Source: JAOUGY01 sp050329955 (GTDB lineage Bacteria; Actinomycetota; Acidimicrobiia; Spongiisociales; ZC4RG35). Taken from it: a DNA stretch of 24,995 bases. The notes below the pieces were generated by a model. The model did no database searches and was not told where the DNA came from. It saw only the letters and a program-made list of their open reading frames with translations. Below are positions 7,135 through 15,048 of this stretch, piece by piece. A program made the position numbers and the translations under genes. The first letter of the stretch is position 1. Every line of letters begins with the position of its first letter. The stretch is taken from assembly GCA_050329955.1 (NCBI GenBank), contig JBHJOH010000240.1, positions 1 through 24,995 on the forward strand. Direction: 5' to 3'.

Positions 7135-7140
7135 TATACT
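7135..7140 (+). promoter_or_regulatory. phoH operon -10 box TATACT
   Basis: TATACT is a near-consensus -10 and the best in the window. It ends 28 bases before the chosen GTG start, leaving a short leader with a weak GGCGGA ribosome-binding site at 7157-7162. A -35 is not obvious (TTCCGG at 7111-7116 with an 18-base spacer is the nearest). Confidence 0.5.
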
Positions 7141-7168
7141 CGGTCCAGCCCTCTCGGGCGGATGTTCT

Positions 7169-8155
7169 GTGACCTCTGATCATTTCACCGTGCCCACGGA
7201 ACGCCACGTTCGCGTTCCCTCCAACCACCTCATGATGGATCTCCTCGGAACCGGGGATGTGCACGTGCGGACCTTGTCCGATGCCTTCCCCACGGTTCGG
7301 ATCGTGGCGCGGGGCAACGAGATTTGGCTCTCCGGACCCGAGGATGACATCGCCGCCGTCGAGACCGTTCTCGAAGAACTCCTCATTCTCGCCCAGGAGG
7401 GCCAATCACTGGGGGATGGCCGGGTCGAGCGCGTCGTCGAGATGGTCCGCGATCGAGTTCCCAGCCCGTCCGGGGTTCTCACCGAAGGTATCCCGGTGGG
7501 GCGTGGTCGCGTGGTCAGGGCCAAGACCCGTGGTCAACAGCTCTACATCAAGGCAATCAGGGACAACACCCTCACCTTCGGCATTGGTCCTGCCGGCACT
7601 GGAAAGACCTATCTGGCGATGGCGGCCGCCGTCGAATCTCTGCTGTCGGGGTCGGTTCGCCGCATCCTGCTGACCCGTCCTGCCGTCGAGGCCGGTGAGC
7701 GTCTCGGGTTCCTCCCCGGTGACCTCGCCCAGAAGATCGACCCCTATCTCCGGCCCCTCTATGACGCCCTGTGGGACATGCTCGGCCCCGACGAGACCGC
7801 TCGTCTCACCGAGCGGGGAACCATCGAGATAGCTCCGCTCGCTTATATGAGAGGACGAACGCTCAACGACGCCTGTGTCATCCTCGACGAGGCACAGAAC
7901 ACGTCGCAGGAGCAGATGAAGATGTTCCTCACCCGACTGGGGTTCAACTCGAAGATGATCATCACCGGCGACATCACCCAAACCGACCTCCCGAGTCAGA
8001 AGCAGTCGGGCTTGGCCGTGGTGCGCCGCATCCTCGATGGCATCCCCGGCGTTGGGTTCGTGGAGCTTTCCTCGAAAGACGTGGTCCGGCACCGTATCGT
8101 TGCAGCCATCGTCGAGGCCTATCAGCGCTTCGACGGTGAAGGGGATCAGCGATGA
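7169..8155 (+). CDS. phoH: PhoH-family P-loop ATPase
   Basis: The 328-residue protein is a full PhoH (YbeZ-type) ATPase. An N-terminal KH-like segment (about 20-75) precedes the PhoH domain with Walker A GPAGTGKT (140-147), the conserved LLTRPAVEAGERLGFLPGDL (167-186), Walker B VILDEAQN (237-244) and the sensor-like IITGDITQTDLP (264-275). YbeZ-type PhoH works with the endoribonuclease YbeY in rRNA maturation and ribosome quality control, and ybeY lies two genes downstream. GTG 7169 is chosen because it follows the -10 box at a suitable distance; GTG 7190 is an alternative, and the open frame extends upstream without family similarity. It ends in ATGA overlapping the next gene. Confidence 0.93.
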   Translation: MTSDHFTVPTERHVRVPSNHLMMDLLGTGDVHVRTLSDAFPTVRIVARGNEIWLSGPEDDIAAVETVLEELLILAQEGQSLGDGRVERVVEMVRDRVPSPSGVLTEGIPVGRGRVVRAKTRGQQLYIKAIRDNTLTFGIGPAGTGKTYLAMAAAVESLLSGSVRRILLTRPAVEAGERLGFLPGDLAQKIDPYLRPLYDALWDMLGPDETARLTERGTIEIAPLAYMRGRTLNDACVILDEAQNTSQEQMKMFLTRLGFNSKMIITGDITQTDLPSQKQSGLAVVRRILDGIPGVGFVELSSKDVVRHRIVAAIVEAYQRFDGEGDQR

Positions 8156-10692
8156 CACGCCAATCGATCGGTCGGCTGGTGGCACTGGCGTCAACCGTGC
8201 TGCTCTCCTGGGGCGCCCTGACCGTCGGTATCGCCGACGAAGGTTCGGGCGGCCCCGCCGTGGGGGAGACCGCCACTCGTGACTATGTCGCCCGCCGCCC
8301 CGCCGACGTGGTGGACCTGGTTGCCACCGAGCGGGCGCAAATCATGGCTGCCGAGGCGGTCGCACCCACCCTGGTCAAGGACGACTCGCTGGAGGACGCC
8401 GCCTACGAACGGTTGCGCTCCATCATCAGCGCCGTCCGCATCGAGACGGCACCAATACCCTCCGAACTCGAAGAGATCCCAGCACCCACCACCACCACCA
8501 TCCCGACCACGACCACCACCGTCGAAGGCGATCAGGCCGGCGAGGCGGAAGAGGAGGACCCGATCCCGATCGGTGTCATCGAAGGGCTGGTGTTCATCGA
8601 CGTCAACGGGGACGGGGTCTTCGACCGCGACCAGGTTCCCGAGATGGGCTGGACCACCGACCGTGCCTGGAGTGGCCTCGACGTGGTGGCGGTCGCCGAC
8701 GACGGCACCCAGTACCGTGAGGAGACCGGCACCGACGGGACCTACGCCATCGAGGTCCCCCAGGGTGAGTACACGGTCCTGATCGATGCGACCGACAGTC
8801 GCTATCCGCCCGACTTCGGTTCTTCGACAGACACCATCTCGCAGTCGCTCACCTGTGGCTCCGAGCAGTGTGAGGCCGCTCCGGTGGGCCTGACCGCCGA
8901 GTTCCTCCCCGTCGAAGAGGTCATAGAGCTGGTCGAGGCCAACAGTCCGCTGCTCGGCGACTCTGCTTGGGCCACCCTGATCGATTACGGCCGCCGGGAT
9001 GTGTACCGGGGTATCTTCGGGTCCGAGCCGCTGTTGGACACGATCACCGCTGCCGCTCAGGACCGGTTGGCGATCAGGTTCCAGTTCGGCATCTCCTCCG
9101 AGGAGCTGGCGGACGTCCAGCGCGATGCCCAGAGTGACGTCACCTCGGTTCTGGTCGACGGGATCGTCGACCCGGCCGCCCGGGACGTGGTGAACCAGCT
9201 CGTGGCAGTGGTGGTGTCGGTGAACGAGATCGTCGACACCGAGGCCACCGAAGCCGATCGGGCGGCGGCGGTGAACCTGGTCCAGGACGTCACCCGTTCC
9301 TACGGTCAGGGCATCACCATCGTCAGGGCGGGCGAGGAGTTCACCCAACTCTCGCTGGATGCCGTCAACGAGACCGGCGCCAACGTCGACCGAACCGTTC
9401 GGTTGACCGCCATCGGCGGTGTGCTGGCGATGCTGGTGGCGGTGCTCGCCTTCTATCTGGGCCGCTTCCGCAAGGTCTACTGGGACCGGCCCCGCATGGT
9501 TGCGTTGTTCGGGATGCTCATCGTGCTGGGAGCGGGAGCGGTTCGGCTCACCACCGAGCTGCAGGATTCCTCGAGCGTGTTCATCCTGCCGGCCGTTGCG
9601 TTCGGGTACCTGGCGGCGGTCCTCTTCGACAACCGGATGGGCACGCTGATGGCGCTGGCGATGGGCGTGCTCGCCCTGGTCGGTACCAACGATCCGGGGG
9701 CCGGCATCTACGCGGCGATGGCCACGCTCGCCCCGATCGGCTTCGTGTCGTCGGTCTCGACCCGGCGGGCCTTCCGCAACTCGGTGCTGGTCTCGGCGGC
9801 CTCGGCCGCCGTCATCGCCGCCTCGGCCTCGTGGTTGTTCTACGCCGAAGTCGGCCAGGACCCCCTCAACCAGATCTGGCGGGACGCCGCCTGGGCGGGT
9901 GGCGTTGCCCTGTTCGCGTCGCTGGTGGCGTTGGCGGCGATGCCGTTCTTCGAGTCCATGTTCGACATCACCACCACCCTGCGACTGCTGGAGCTGACCG
10001 ATCGCAACCACGAAGCGCTCCAGCTCCTCCAGGAGAAGGCGTTCGGGAGTTTCAACCACTCGCTGATGGTGGGGACCCTGGCCGATGCCGCCGCCAGGGC
10101 GATCGGAGCCAACAACCTGCTGGCTAGGGCGGCGGCGTACTACCACGACATCGGCAAGACCGAGAACCCCCTGTTCTTCATCGAGAACCAGTTCGGCATA
10201 TCCAACCCCCACGACGAGCTCCCGCCCGAGGAGTCGGCCCGGGTGATCCGTCAGCACGTGCTCGACGGCATCGAGTTGGCCCGTAAGTACAACATCCCAT
10301 CGGAAGTGGCCGAGGGAATCGTCAGCCACCACGGCGACGGCATCATGCGGTACTTCTTCGAGAAGGCCCGCCAGACCCATGGCGCCGACAACGTCAACCC
10401 CGACGACTTCCGTCACGCCGGGCACAAGCCGCTCAGCCGTGAGATGGCGATCCTCATGATGGCTGACGCCGTTGAGGGCGCCTGTCGGGCCGTCTTCGCC
10501 AAGGAGGAGCCGAAACCCGAGTCGATCGCCAAGGTCGTGAACCGGGTGGTCGACGAGAAGGTGGGTGACGGCCAGCTCTCGGAATGTGATCTGACTCTCG
10601 GCGAGCTGAGCACCGTCCGGAAAGCTTTCATCGATGCCCTCACGGGCCACTACCATCAACGAATCCCGTATCCGAACTTCCCGGGAAGCTGA
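8152..10692 (+). CDS. pgpH: 7TM-HD phosphodiesterase (PgpH family) with B-type domain insert
   Basis: The 846-residue protein has an N-terminal anchor (about 7-28), an extracellular 7TMR-HDED-type region to about 415, a multi-helix membrane domain (about 418-600) and a cytoplasmic HD domain. The HD domain has FNHSLMVG at 634-641, the HDIG motif (His665, Asp666) and SHHGDG at 725-730. PgpH proteins hydrolyse cyclic di-AMP, so this is the likely reaction. Unusually, the extracellular part is interrupted. After a Thr-rich linker (113-123) and an acidic stretch, residues 140-221 look like an SdrD/Cna B-type fold, with GLVFIDVNGDGVFDRDQ, then TDGTYAIEVPQGEYTVLI. Typical PgpH proteins of Firmicutes run roughly 700-720 residues; the insert explains most of the excess. 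Overlaps phoH by ATGA. The next gene, ybeY, follows after 71 bases. Confidence 0.92.
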   Translation: MTRQSIGRLVALASTVLLSWGALTVGIADEGSGGPAVGETATRDYVARRPADVVDLVATERAQIMAAEAVAPTLVKDDSLEDAAYERLRSIISAVRIETAPIPSELEEIPAPTTTTIPTTTTTVEGDQAGEAEEEDPIPIGVIEGLVFIDVNGDGVFDRDQVPEMGWTTDRAWSGLDVVAVADDGTQYREETGTDGTYAIEVPQGEYTVLIDATDSRYPPDFGSSTDTISQSLTCGSEQCEAAPVGLTAEFLPVEEVIELVEANSPLLGDSAWATLIDYGRRDVYRGIFGSEPLLDTITAAAQDRLAIRFQFGISSEELADVQRDAQSDVTSVLVDGIVDPAARDVVNQLVAVVVSVNEIVDTEATEADRAAAVNLVQDVTRSYGQGITIVRAGEEFTQLSLDAVNETGANVDRTVRLTAIGGVLAMLVAVLAFYLGRFRKVYWDRPRMVALFGMLIVLGAGAVRLTTELQDSSSVFILPAVAFGYLAAVLFDNRMGTLMALAMGVLALVGTNDPGAGIYAAMATLAPIGFVSSVSTRRAFRNSVLVSAASAAVIAASASWLFYAEVGQDPLNQIWRDAAWAGGVALFASLVALAAMPFFESMFDITTTLRLLELTDRNHEALQLLQEKAFGSFNHSLMVGTLADAAARAIGANNLLARAAAYYHDIGKTENPLFFIENQFGISNPHDELPPEESARVIRQHVLDGIELARKYNIPSEVAEGIVSHHGDGIMRYFFEKARQTHGADNVNPDDFRHAGHKPLSREMAILMMADAVEGACRAVFAKEEPKPESIAKVVNRVVDEKVGDGQLSECDLTLGELSTVRKAFIDALTGHYHQRIPYPNFPGS

Positions 10693-10763
10693 AGAGTGGA
10701 CGAGCCTCCCAGTACGAACTCGAGCCCGCGATTGCCATCCGCCACGTATGCGGCGGTGTGGCG

Positions 10764-11228
10764 ATGAACGTGTACGTCACCGACGAACAGTCCGTGGCCG
10801 TCGACGTCGCCGGACTCCGGCTGCTCGCCGAGTCCGTTCTCACCGACGAGGGTTTCCCGGAGGACTCCGAGGTGACGCTCATGCTCGTGAGCGACGAGGC
10901 GATCTCCGAGTACAACCACCGCTTCATGGACCGCCAGGGCCCCACCGACGTGTTGGCCTTCCCCCTCGAACAGCTCGAACCGGGCCAGGCCCCCAAGCGC
11001 CGCCCCGGAGCTCCGCCCGTCATGCTGGGCGACATCATCATCGCTCCCGCCTATGTCTCCAGGCAGGCGTTGGAGCAAGGATCAGAGTTCACCGACGAAG
11101 TGTCGTTGATGGTCGTGCACGGCATGCTCCACCTCATGGGGTGGGACCACGCCGACGACGCCCAGGCAGAAGAGATGGAGGCCCGGGAGCGAACGCTGCT
11201 GGCCAAGGTGGGAGTGAAAAGACCGTGA
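10764..11228 (+). CDS. ybeY: Endoribonuclease YbeY
   Basis: The 154-residue protein carries the YbeY zinc signature HGMLHLMGWDH (H-x3-H-x5-H) near residues 117-127, plus the conserved NHRFMDRQGPTDVLAFP and LGDIIIAPAYV segments. YbeY is a metal-dependent single-strand endoribonuclease needed for 16S rRNA 3'-end maturation and 70S quality control, working with PhoH/YbeZ and Era, both encoded in this same block. ATG 10764 gives the usual start (MNVYVTDEQ); a GTG two codons earlier is possible. The loop after DVLAFP is lengthened by a Pro/Arg-rich stretch (about 73-85). Its stop overlaps the GTG of the following gene. Confidence 0.93.
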   Translation: MNVYVTDEQSVAVDVAGLRLLAESVLTDEGFPEDSEVTLMLVSDEAISEYNHRFMDRQGPTDVLAFPLEQLEPGQAPKRRPGAPPVMLGDIIIAPAYVSRQALEQGSEFTDEVSLMVVHGMLHLMGWDHADDAQAEEMEARERTLLAKVGVKRP

Positions 11229-12418
11229 TCGTTGCCCTCGTTGTGATCGTTCTGGCCGTCGTCCTGTCGGCCATGCTGCGGGTGGGGTTGGCGTCGTTGA
11301 CGCGTACCACCCGCGCCGACGCCTTCCGCGACGCCGCCGAGATGCGGCCGGGAGCCGATCGTATCGCCCGGCTGCTCGACGACCGCGACATCATCGTTCC
11401 ATCGGTGAACGTCACCCACGCCGCCCTCATGGTGTCGGCCGGGGTGCTCGGGTCGTGGGTTCTCGCTCGCTCCGCCACCGGCACGATGCTGGTCGCGGCC
11501 ATGGTCGCCATGGTCTTCGCCCTGACCATCCTGGGGGACCTGATCCCGCGGGCGGTCGGTCGGCGCCGACCCCGAGTGATCGCCTACCGCATGAGCCCGC
11601 TGCTGGCTCTGGCGATTCGGATCGGCTCCTGGGCCACCGACATCTTCTACGACGAACCCGATGACGAGGAAGAGGAACAAACCGATCATGAGCAGGCCGG
11701 CGAGGATCGGCTCATCTCGTCCGTGCTGGAGTTCTCGGAGACGATCGTTCGGGAGGTCATGGTTCCCCGCACCGACATGGTGCTGATCTCGTCGGGGGCC
11801 CCCTTCGGCGAATTGCTCGTGCTCATCGCGGAGAACGGATTCAGTCGTATCCCGGTGGTCGGCGACGGCCCCGATGATGTCATCGGTATGGTCATCGCCA
11901 AGGACCTCATCCCGATGCTCGCCTCCGGGTCACGCCCGGAGACCGTCGTGGAGGTGATGCGCCGCATCGACTTCGTGCCCGAGACCAAGCGAGTTGCCGA
12001 GTTGCTGCGAGAGATGCAGGCCTCCAAATCCCACTTGGCTGTGGTCGTCGACGAGTACGGCGGCACCGCCGGGATCGTGACCATCGAGGACCTGCTCGAA
12101 GAGTTGGTGGGGGAGATCGTCGACGAATACGACGACGACGAGCTGATGATCGAGGAACGTTCCGATGGTCTGTGGGCGGTCGACGGTCGCATGGCGGTCG
12201 AGGAGCTAGCCGAAATCGTGGGGTGCGAGCTGCCCGATGACGAGTGGGACACGGTCGCCGGCCTGGTTCTAGGGTTGGCAGGACGGGTTCCCAACGAGTC
12301 TGAGAGGTTCTTCGTGGGTGATGTGGCCATCAAGGTCGAACGCCTCCAGGGCCGCAGGGTGGCACTGGTCGAAGTCGAACGCGTCGTGGCCTCCGCGCTC
12401 GCCGAGGACGCACGTTGA
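11225..12418 (+). CDS. CorC/HlyC-like CBS-domain membrane protein (CNNM family)
   Basis: The 397-residue protein has an N-terminal helix (1-20), two closely spaced helices (about 63-110) and a fourth at 122-140, a compact DUF21/CNNM-type membrane domain. A very acidic stretch (143-160) follows, then a CBS pair (about 178-300) with REVMVPRTDMVLI, GFSRIPVV and DEYGGTAGIVTIEDLLEELVGEI. The CorC_HlyC transporter-associated domain is at about 305-393. Relatives are linked to magnesium or cobalt efflux and resistance; transport by this protein is not shown by sequence. GTG 11225 overlaps the ybeY stop (GTGA), and its own stop overlaps the TTG of era. A CBS protein at this position, between ybeY and era, is common in actinobacteria, where Firmicutes carry dgkA and cdd. 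Confidence 0.9.
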   Translation: MIVALVVIVLAVVLSAMLRVGLASLTRTTRADAFRDAAEMRPGADRIARLLDDRDIIVPSVNVTHAALMVSAGVLGSWVLARSATGTMLVAAMVAMVFALTILGDLIPRAVGRRRPRVIAYRMSPLLALAIRIGSWATDIFYDEPDDEEEEQTDHEQAGEDRLISSVLEFSETIVREVMVPRTDMVLISSGAPFGELLVLIAENGFSRIPVVGDGPDDVIGMVIAKDLIPMLASGSRPETVVEVMRRIDFVPETKRVAELLREMQASKSHLAVVVDEYGGTAGIVTIEDLLEELVGEIVDEYDDDELMIEERSDGLWAVDGRMAVEELAEIVGCELPDDEWDTVAGLVLGLAGRVPNESERFFVGDVAIKVERLQGRRVALVEVERVVASALAEDAR

Positions 12419-13317
12419 CCGGCCTGCGGTCGGGTTTCGTTCCCATCGTCGGTCGACCCAATGTTGGCAAGTCGACGTTGGTGAACGCGCTGGTGGGCGA
12501 GAAGGTTTCGATCATCTCCTCACGTCCCCAGACCACCCGCAACACCATCCGCGGTGTCGTGACCGGGATGGCGGATGGCGAACCCGCCTGGCAACTCGTG
12601 CTGGTCGACACTCCGGGCATCCACAAGCCTCGCACCGAGCTCGGGTCCCGGTTGAACTCGCTGGTGTACGGCACACTCACCGAGGCCGATGTCGTGGTGT
12701 TCGTGATCGACGCCACCCAGCCGATAGGTCCTGGCGATCGGCGCATCGCCGAACGTCTCCAGGCTGCCTCAGCTGACACCCTGGTGGTGGTCAACAAGGT
12801 CGACGCCGCTCCCAAGGGAGCGGTGGTCGAACAACTCGCCGTGGCTGGGGACTGGGGTTTTCAGGCATACGTGCCGGTGTCGGCCCGCCAGCACACCAAC
12901 CTCGAGCCGCTGGTCGAGGAACTGGTTTCCCGCATGCCCGAGGGACCCTTGTACTTCGATCCGGAGACCCGGTCCGATCAGCTCGATCACCATCTGGTGG
13001 GCGAGATCGTGCGCGAGAAGTTCCTCGACAAGGTCCGCGACGAGGTTCCGCACTCGCTGGTGGTGGTGGTTGACGACATGGCGGAGCGCGAGGGCGGTCT
13101 CCTGGTGATTGCTGCCCGGGTCATCGTCGAACGCGACTCGCAACGCGGCATCGTCATCGGCAAAGGCGGTGCCATGCTCGGCACCGCCGGGACCGAGGCC
13201 CGCCTGGAGCTGGAGTCGCTGTTCGCCACCAAGGTCCACCTCGATCTGCGGGTGATGGTCGAGCCCGACTGGCAACGCAAGCCCCAGTTGCTGGATCGAC
13301 TGGGTTTCGGAGCCTGA
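12415..13317 (+). CDS. era: GTPase Era
   Basis: The 300-residue protein is a complete Era: G1 GRPNVGKS (13-20), G3 DTPG (65-68), G4 NKVD (127-130), G5 SAR (156-158), and a C-terminal KH domain with GIVIGKGGAMLGTAG (245-259). Era binds the 3' end of 16S rRNA and couples GTP hydrolysis to 30S maturation, matching its neighbours PhoH and YbeY. The start is a TTG at 12415 that shares bases with the TGA of the preceding gene (TTGA), so translation is probably coupled and expression is kept modest. The conserved G domain opens at residue 8, leaving no better upstream start. Confidence 0.95.
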   Translation: MTGLRSGFVPIVGRPNVGKSTLVNALVGEKVSIISSRPQTTRNTIRGVVTGMADGEPAWQLVLVDTPGIHKPRTELGSRLNSLVYGTLTEADVVVFVIDATQPIGPGDRRIAERLQAASADTLVVVNKVDAAPKGAVVEQLAVAGDWGFQAYVPVSARQHTNLEPLVEELVSRMPEGPLYFDPETRSDQLDHHLVGEIVREKFLDKVRDEVPHSLVVVVDDMAEREGGLLVIAARVIVERDSQRGIVIGKGGAMLGTAGTEARLELESLFATKVHLDLRVMVEPDWQRKPQLLDRLGFGA

Positions 13318-13346
13318 AGGCGCCGCTCATCGATCAGGCTCGGCTG

Positions 13347-13943
13347 ATGGCGATGCTGGCCCACGCCGACCAACTTGGGGAGGCGGCGCTCGAGCTGGCC
13401 CGCTTCGCCCATCCTGACATCGACTCGGCATCCTGTCTCGGGTATCTCGAGAACCTGGCAGCCCGGGTGGAACACCCCACCGCCCTTGGGCTTCGCCGGG
13501 TGATCGGCATCCATGAGGGGATCGGGGGGAATGTCGACGACTACTACGACCCCGACAACTCGCTCCTGAACCGGGTGATCGAGCGGCGTCGGGGAATCCC
13601 CATCACGCTCTCGGTGATCTGGATCGAGGTGGGGAGGAGGGCGGGGGTCGAGGTGGAGGGTATCGGTCTGCCCGGTCACTTCCTGGTTCGTGTCGGTGGC
13701 AGCCTGGTCGATCCCTTCCATTACGGCGAGGAGATCGGAGACGACGAGGCGGCGGCACTGGTGGCAGGAACGGTGGGTGGTCCACCGCAATTGGGCGCGG
13801 TTCGGCTCGACCCGGGCTGGCTGGCTCCGGTGACCGCTGTCGAGATCATCTCCCGTATGCTCCGAAACCTCGCCGGCATCTATGGCGCCAGAGGCGAGGC
13901 CGAATCCCTGGAGTGGGTGACCGCCTGCGCCGACGCCCTGTGA
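13347..13943 (+). CDS. SirB1/transglutaminase-like family protein
   Basis: The 198-residue protein matches the SirB1 N-terminal transglutaminase-like family. It opens with helical segments rich in Ala/Leu (LGEAALELARFAHPDID), then has DPDNSLLNRVIERRRGIPITLSVIWIEVGRRAGVEVEGIGLPGHFLVRV, described here as the NSxLNxVLxxRxGxPITLS and GxxxPGHFLV signatures. These correspond to the family's conserved core; the usual transglutaminase Cys is not present, so it is probably a binding or structural protein. ATG 13347 lies 30 bases after era; no good ribosome-binding site is visible, and ATG 13353 is possible. Likely the last gene of the phoH-era transcript. Biological role unknown. Confidence 0.82.
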   Translation: MAMLAHADQLGEAALELARFAHPDIDSASCLGYLENLAARVEHPTALGLRRVIGIHEGIGGNVDDYYDPDNSLLNRVIERRRGIPITLSVIWIEVGRRAGVEVEGIGLPGHFLVRVGGSLVDPFHYGEEIGDDEAAALVAGTVGGPPQLGAVRLDPGWLAPVTAVEIISRMLRNLAGIYGARGEAESLEWVTACADAL

Positions 13944-13957
13944 TTGGCGGGGCGGCC

Positions 13958-14236
13958 TCAGGCGCGTACGTCGATCGACGCCGCCAGGTCGACATCCCTG
14001 GTGGTGAGGCCTCCCTCGGAGTGCGTCGAGAGCGTCAGCGTGACCTTGTTCCAGCGCACGTCGATGTCGGGATGGTGGAACGCCCTCTCGGAGAGAAGCG
14101 CAACCTGGCTCACGAACCCCATCGCCGCGACGAAATCCGGGAACTGGAAGGTTCGTGTGATCGAGGCCTCGCCGAGGTCCCACTCGGGATACGAAGCGGC
14201 GAACGCTTGACGCTGGATTTCTGTGAGGAGTGCCAT
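13958..14236 (-). CDS. Pterin-4a-carbinolamine dehydratase
   Basis: The 92-residue protein (counted from the Met at 14236) is a PCD/DCoH-like enzyme. It has WDLGEASITRTFQFPDFVAA near 19-38, the catalytic HHPD at 54-57 followed by VRWNKVTLTLSTH, then GGLTTRDVDLAASID. These are the three conserved His-containing blocks of the family. It dehydrates 4a-hydroxytetrahydropterin during cofactor recycling; some bacterial members lack a partner hydroxylase, and none is visible here. The longer start at 14254 adds six residues; neither has a clear Shine-Dalgarno, and 14236 gives the usual length. It is on the strand opposite its neighbours, convergent with the SirB1 gene and divergent from recO. Confidence 0.88.
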   Translation of the reverse strand: MALLTEIQRQAFAASYPEWDLGEASITRTFQFPDFVAAMGFVSQVALLSERAFHHPDIDVRWNKVTLTLSTHSEGGLTTRDVDLAASIDVRA

Positions 14237-14314
14237 CACCCGATCATGCCTCACCGGTCGGCGCTGTGCCGCCTTCAGTTCGAGTTGGGTCAGCCAGCCA
14301 CCCAGTGGCGCCGT

Positions 14315-14320
14315 TAGTCT
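14315..14320 (+). promoter_or_regulatory. recO -10 box TAGTCT
   Basis: TAGTCT ends 8 bases before the recO ATG with no Shine-Dalgarno in between, the same leaderless-type geometry as hrcA and dnaJ. Confidence 0.45.
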
Positions 14321-14328
14321 CGTTGTCG

Positions 14329-15048
14329 ATGACCCTACGCCACGACATCGGAATCGTCCTGCGTGGATACCCCTTTGGCGAGGCCGATCGGGTGGTGGTT
14401 CTGCTCAGTCCGCACAACGGCAAGCTCCGCACCGTCGCCAAGGGCGTCCGCAGGACCAAGAGCCGCTTCGGGGGCCGACTCGAGCCCTTCACCCACGTCG
14501 AGCTGGTTCTCTACGAAGGTCGGAACCTCGACACGATCACCGAGGTCGCGGTGGTCGAGGCCTATCCCCGGCTCAGGTCTGACCTCGACCGGGTCACGGC
14601 GGCTTCCACCATGGTGGAGGTCATCGACGCCGTTGCCCAGGAGAACGAGCCGTCGGTGGCGTTGTTCGCGTTGCTCACCGACGGGCTGAGATCGCTGGAG
14701 GCGGGGGGTTCCGGTCAGGATCTCGTCAGCTCCTTCCTGCTCAAGCTGGCGGCCGTGGTGGGGGTCGCCCCGGCGCTCGATCATTGCGCAGCCTGTGGCC
14801 GCCCCGACCTGCTCACCCGGTTCAGTTTCGACGGTGGCGGGGTGATGTGCGACGACTGCCGGAGCGATGGCACCGTTCGGCTTCGTCCCGGCCTCACCGG
14901 CTACCTGGCCGGTCTGGCGATCGCCGAGCTGGGCTCGATGCCGGCCGCAGACCCGGTGTTCTCGGGCGAGGCGATGGGCGTCGCCCGCCGGTTCGTGGAG
15001 CATCATCTCGACCGGCGTCTGTCGAGTCTCGCCACCCTGGAGCAGTGA
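14329..15048 (+). CDS. recO: DNA repair protein RecO
   Basis: The 239-residue protein has the RecO N-terminal OB fold (IGIVLRGYPFGEADRVVVLLSPHNGKLRTVAKGVRRTKSRFGGRLEPF is the family's opening, residues 7-54), the helical middle, and a zinc-finger with cysteines 153, 156, 174 and 177. RecO anneals single-stranded DNA and, with RecR, loads RecA onto SSB-coated DNA. ATG 14329 is preferred because the OB fold starts immediately and a -10-like box sits 8 bases upstream; the open frame upstream has no family similarity. Its TGA overlaps the ATG of uppS (TGATG), so the two are probably one transcript. Confidence 0.94.
   Translation: MTLRHDIGIVLRGYPFGEADRVVVLLSPHNGKLRTVAKGVRRTKSRFGGRLEPFTHVELVLYEGRNLDTITEVAVVEAYPRLRSDLDRVTAASTMVEVIDAVAQENEPSVALFALLTDGLRSLEAGGSGQDLVSSFLLKLAAVVGVAPALDHCAACGRPDLLTRFSFDGGGVMCDDCRSDGTVRLRPGLTGYLAGLAIAELGSMPAADPVFSGEAMGVARRFVEHHLDRRLSSLATLEQ

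Noticed and set aside
8191..10659. Very long minus-strand open frame (822 residues) antisense to the 7TM-HD gene
   Set aside because: It is a mirror frame caused by high GC: His/Asp/Gly/Arg-rich, with no recognisable domains, lying entirely over a gene with clear HD and membrane motifs.
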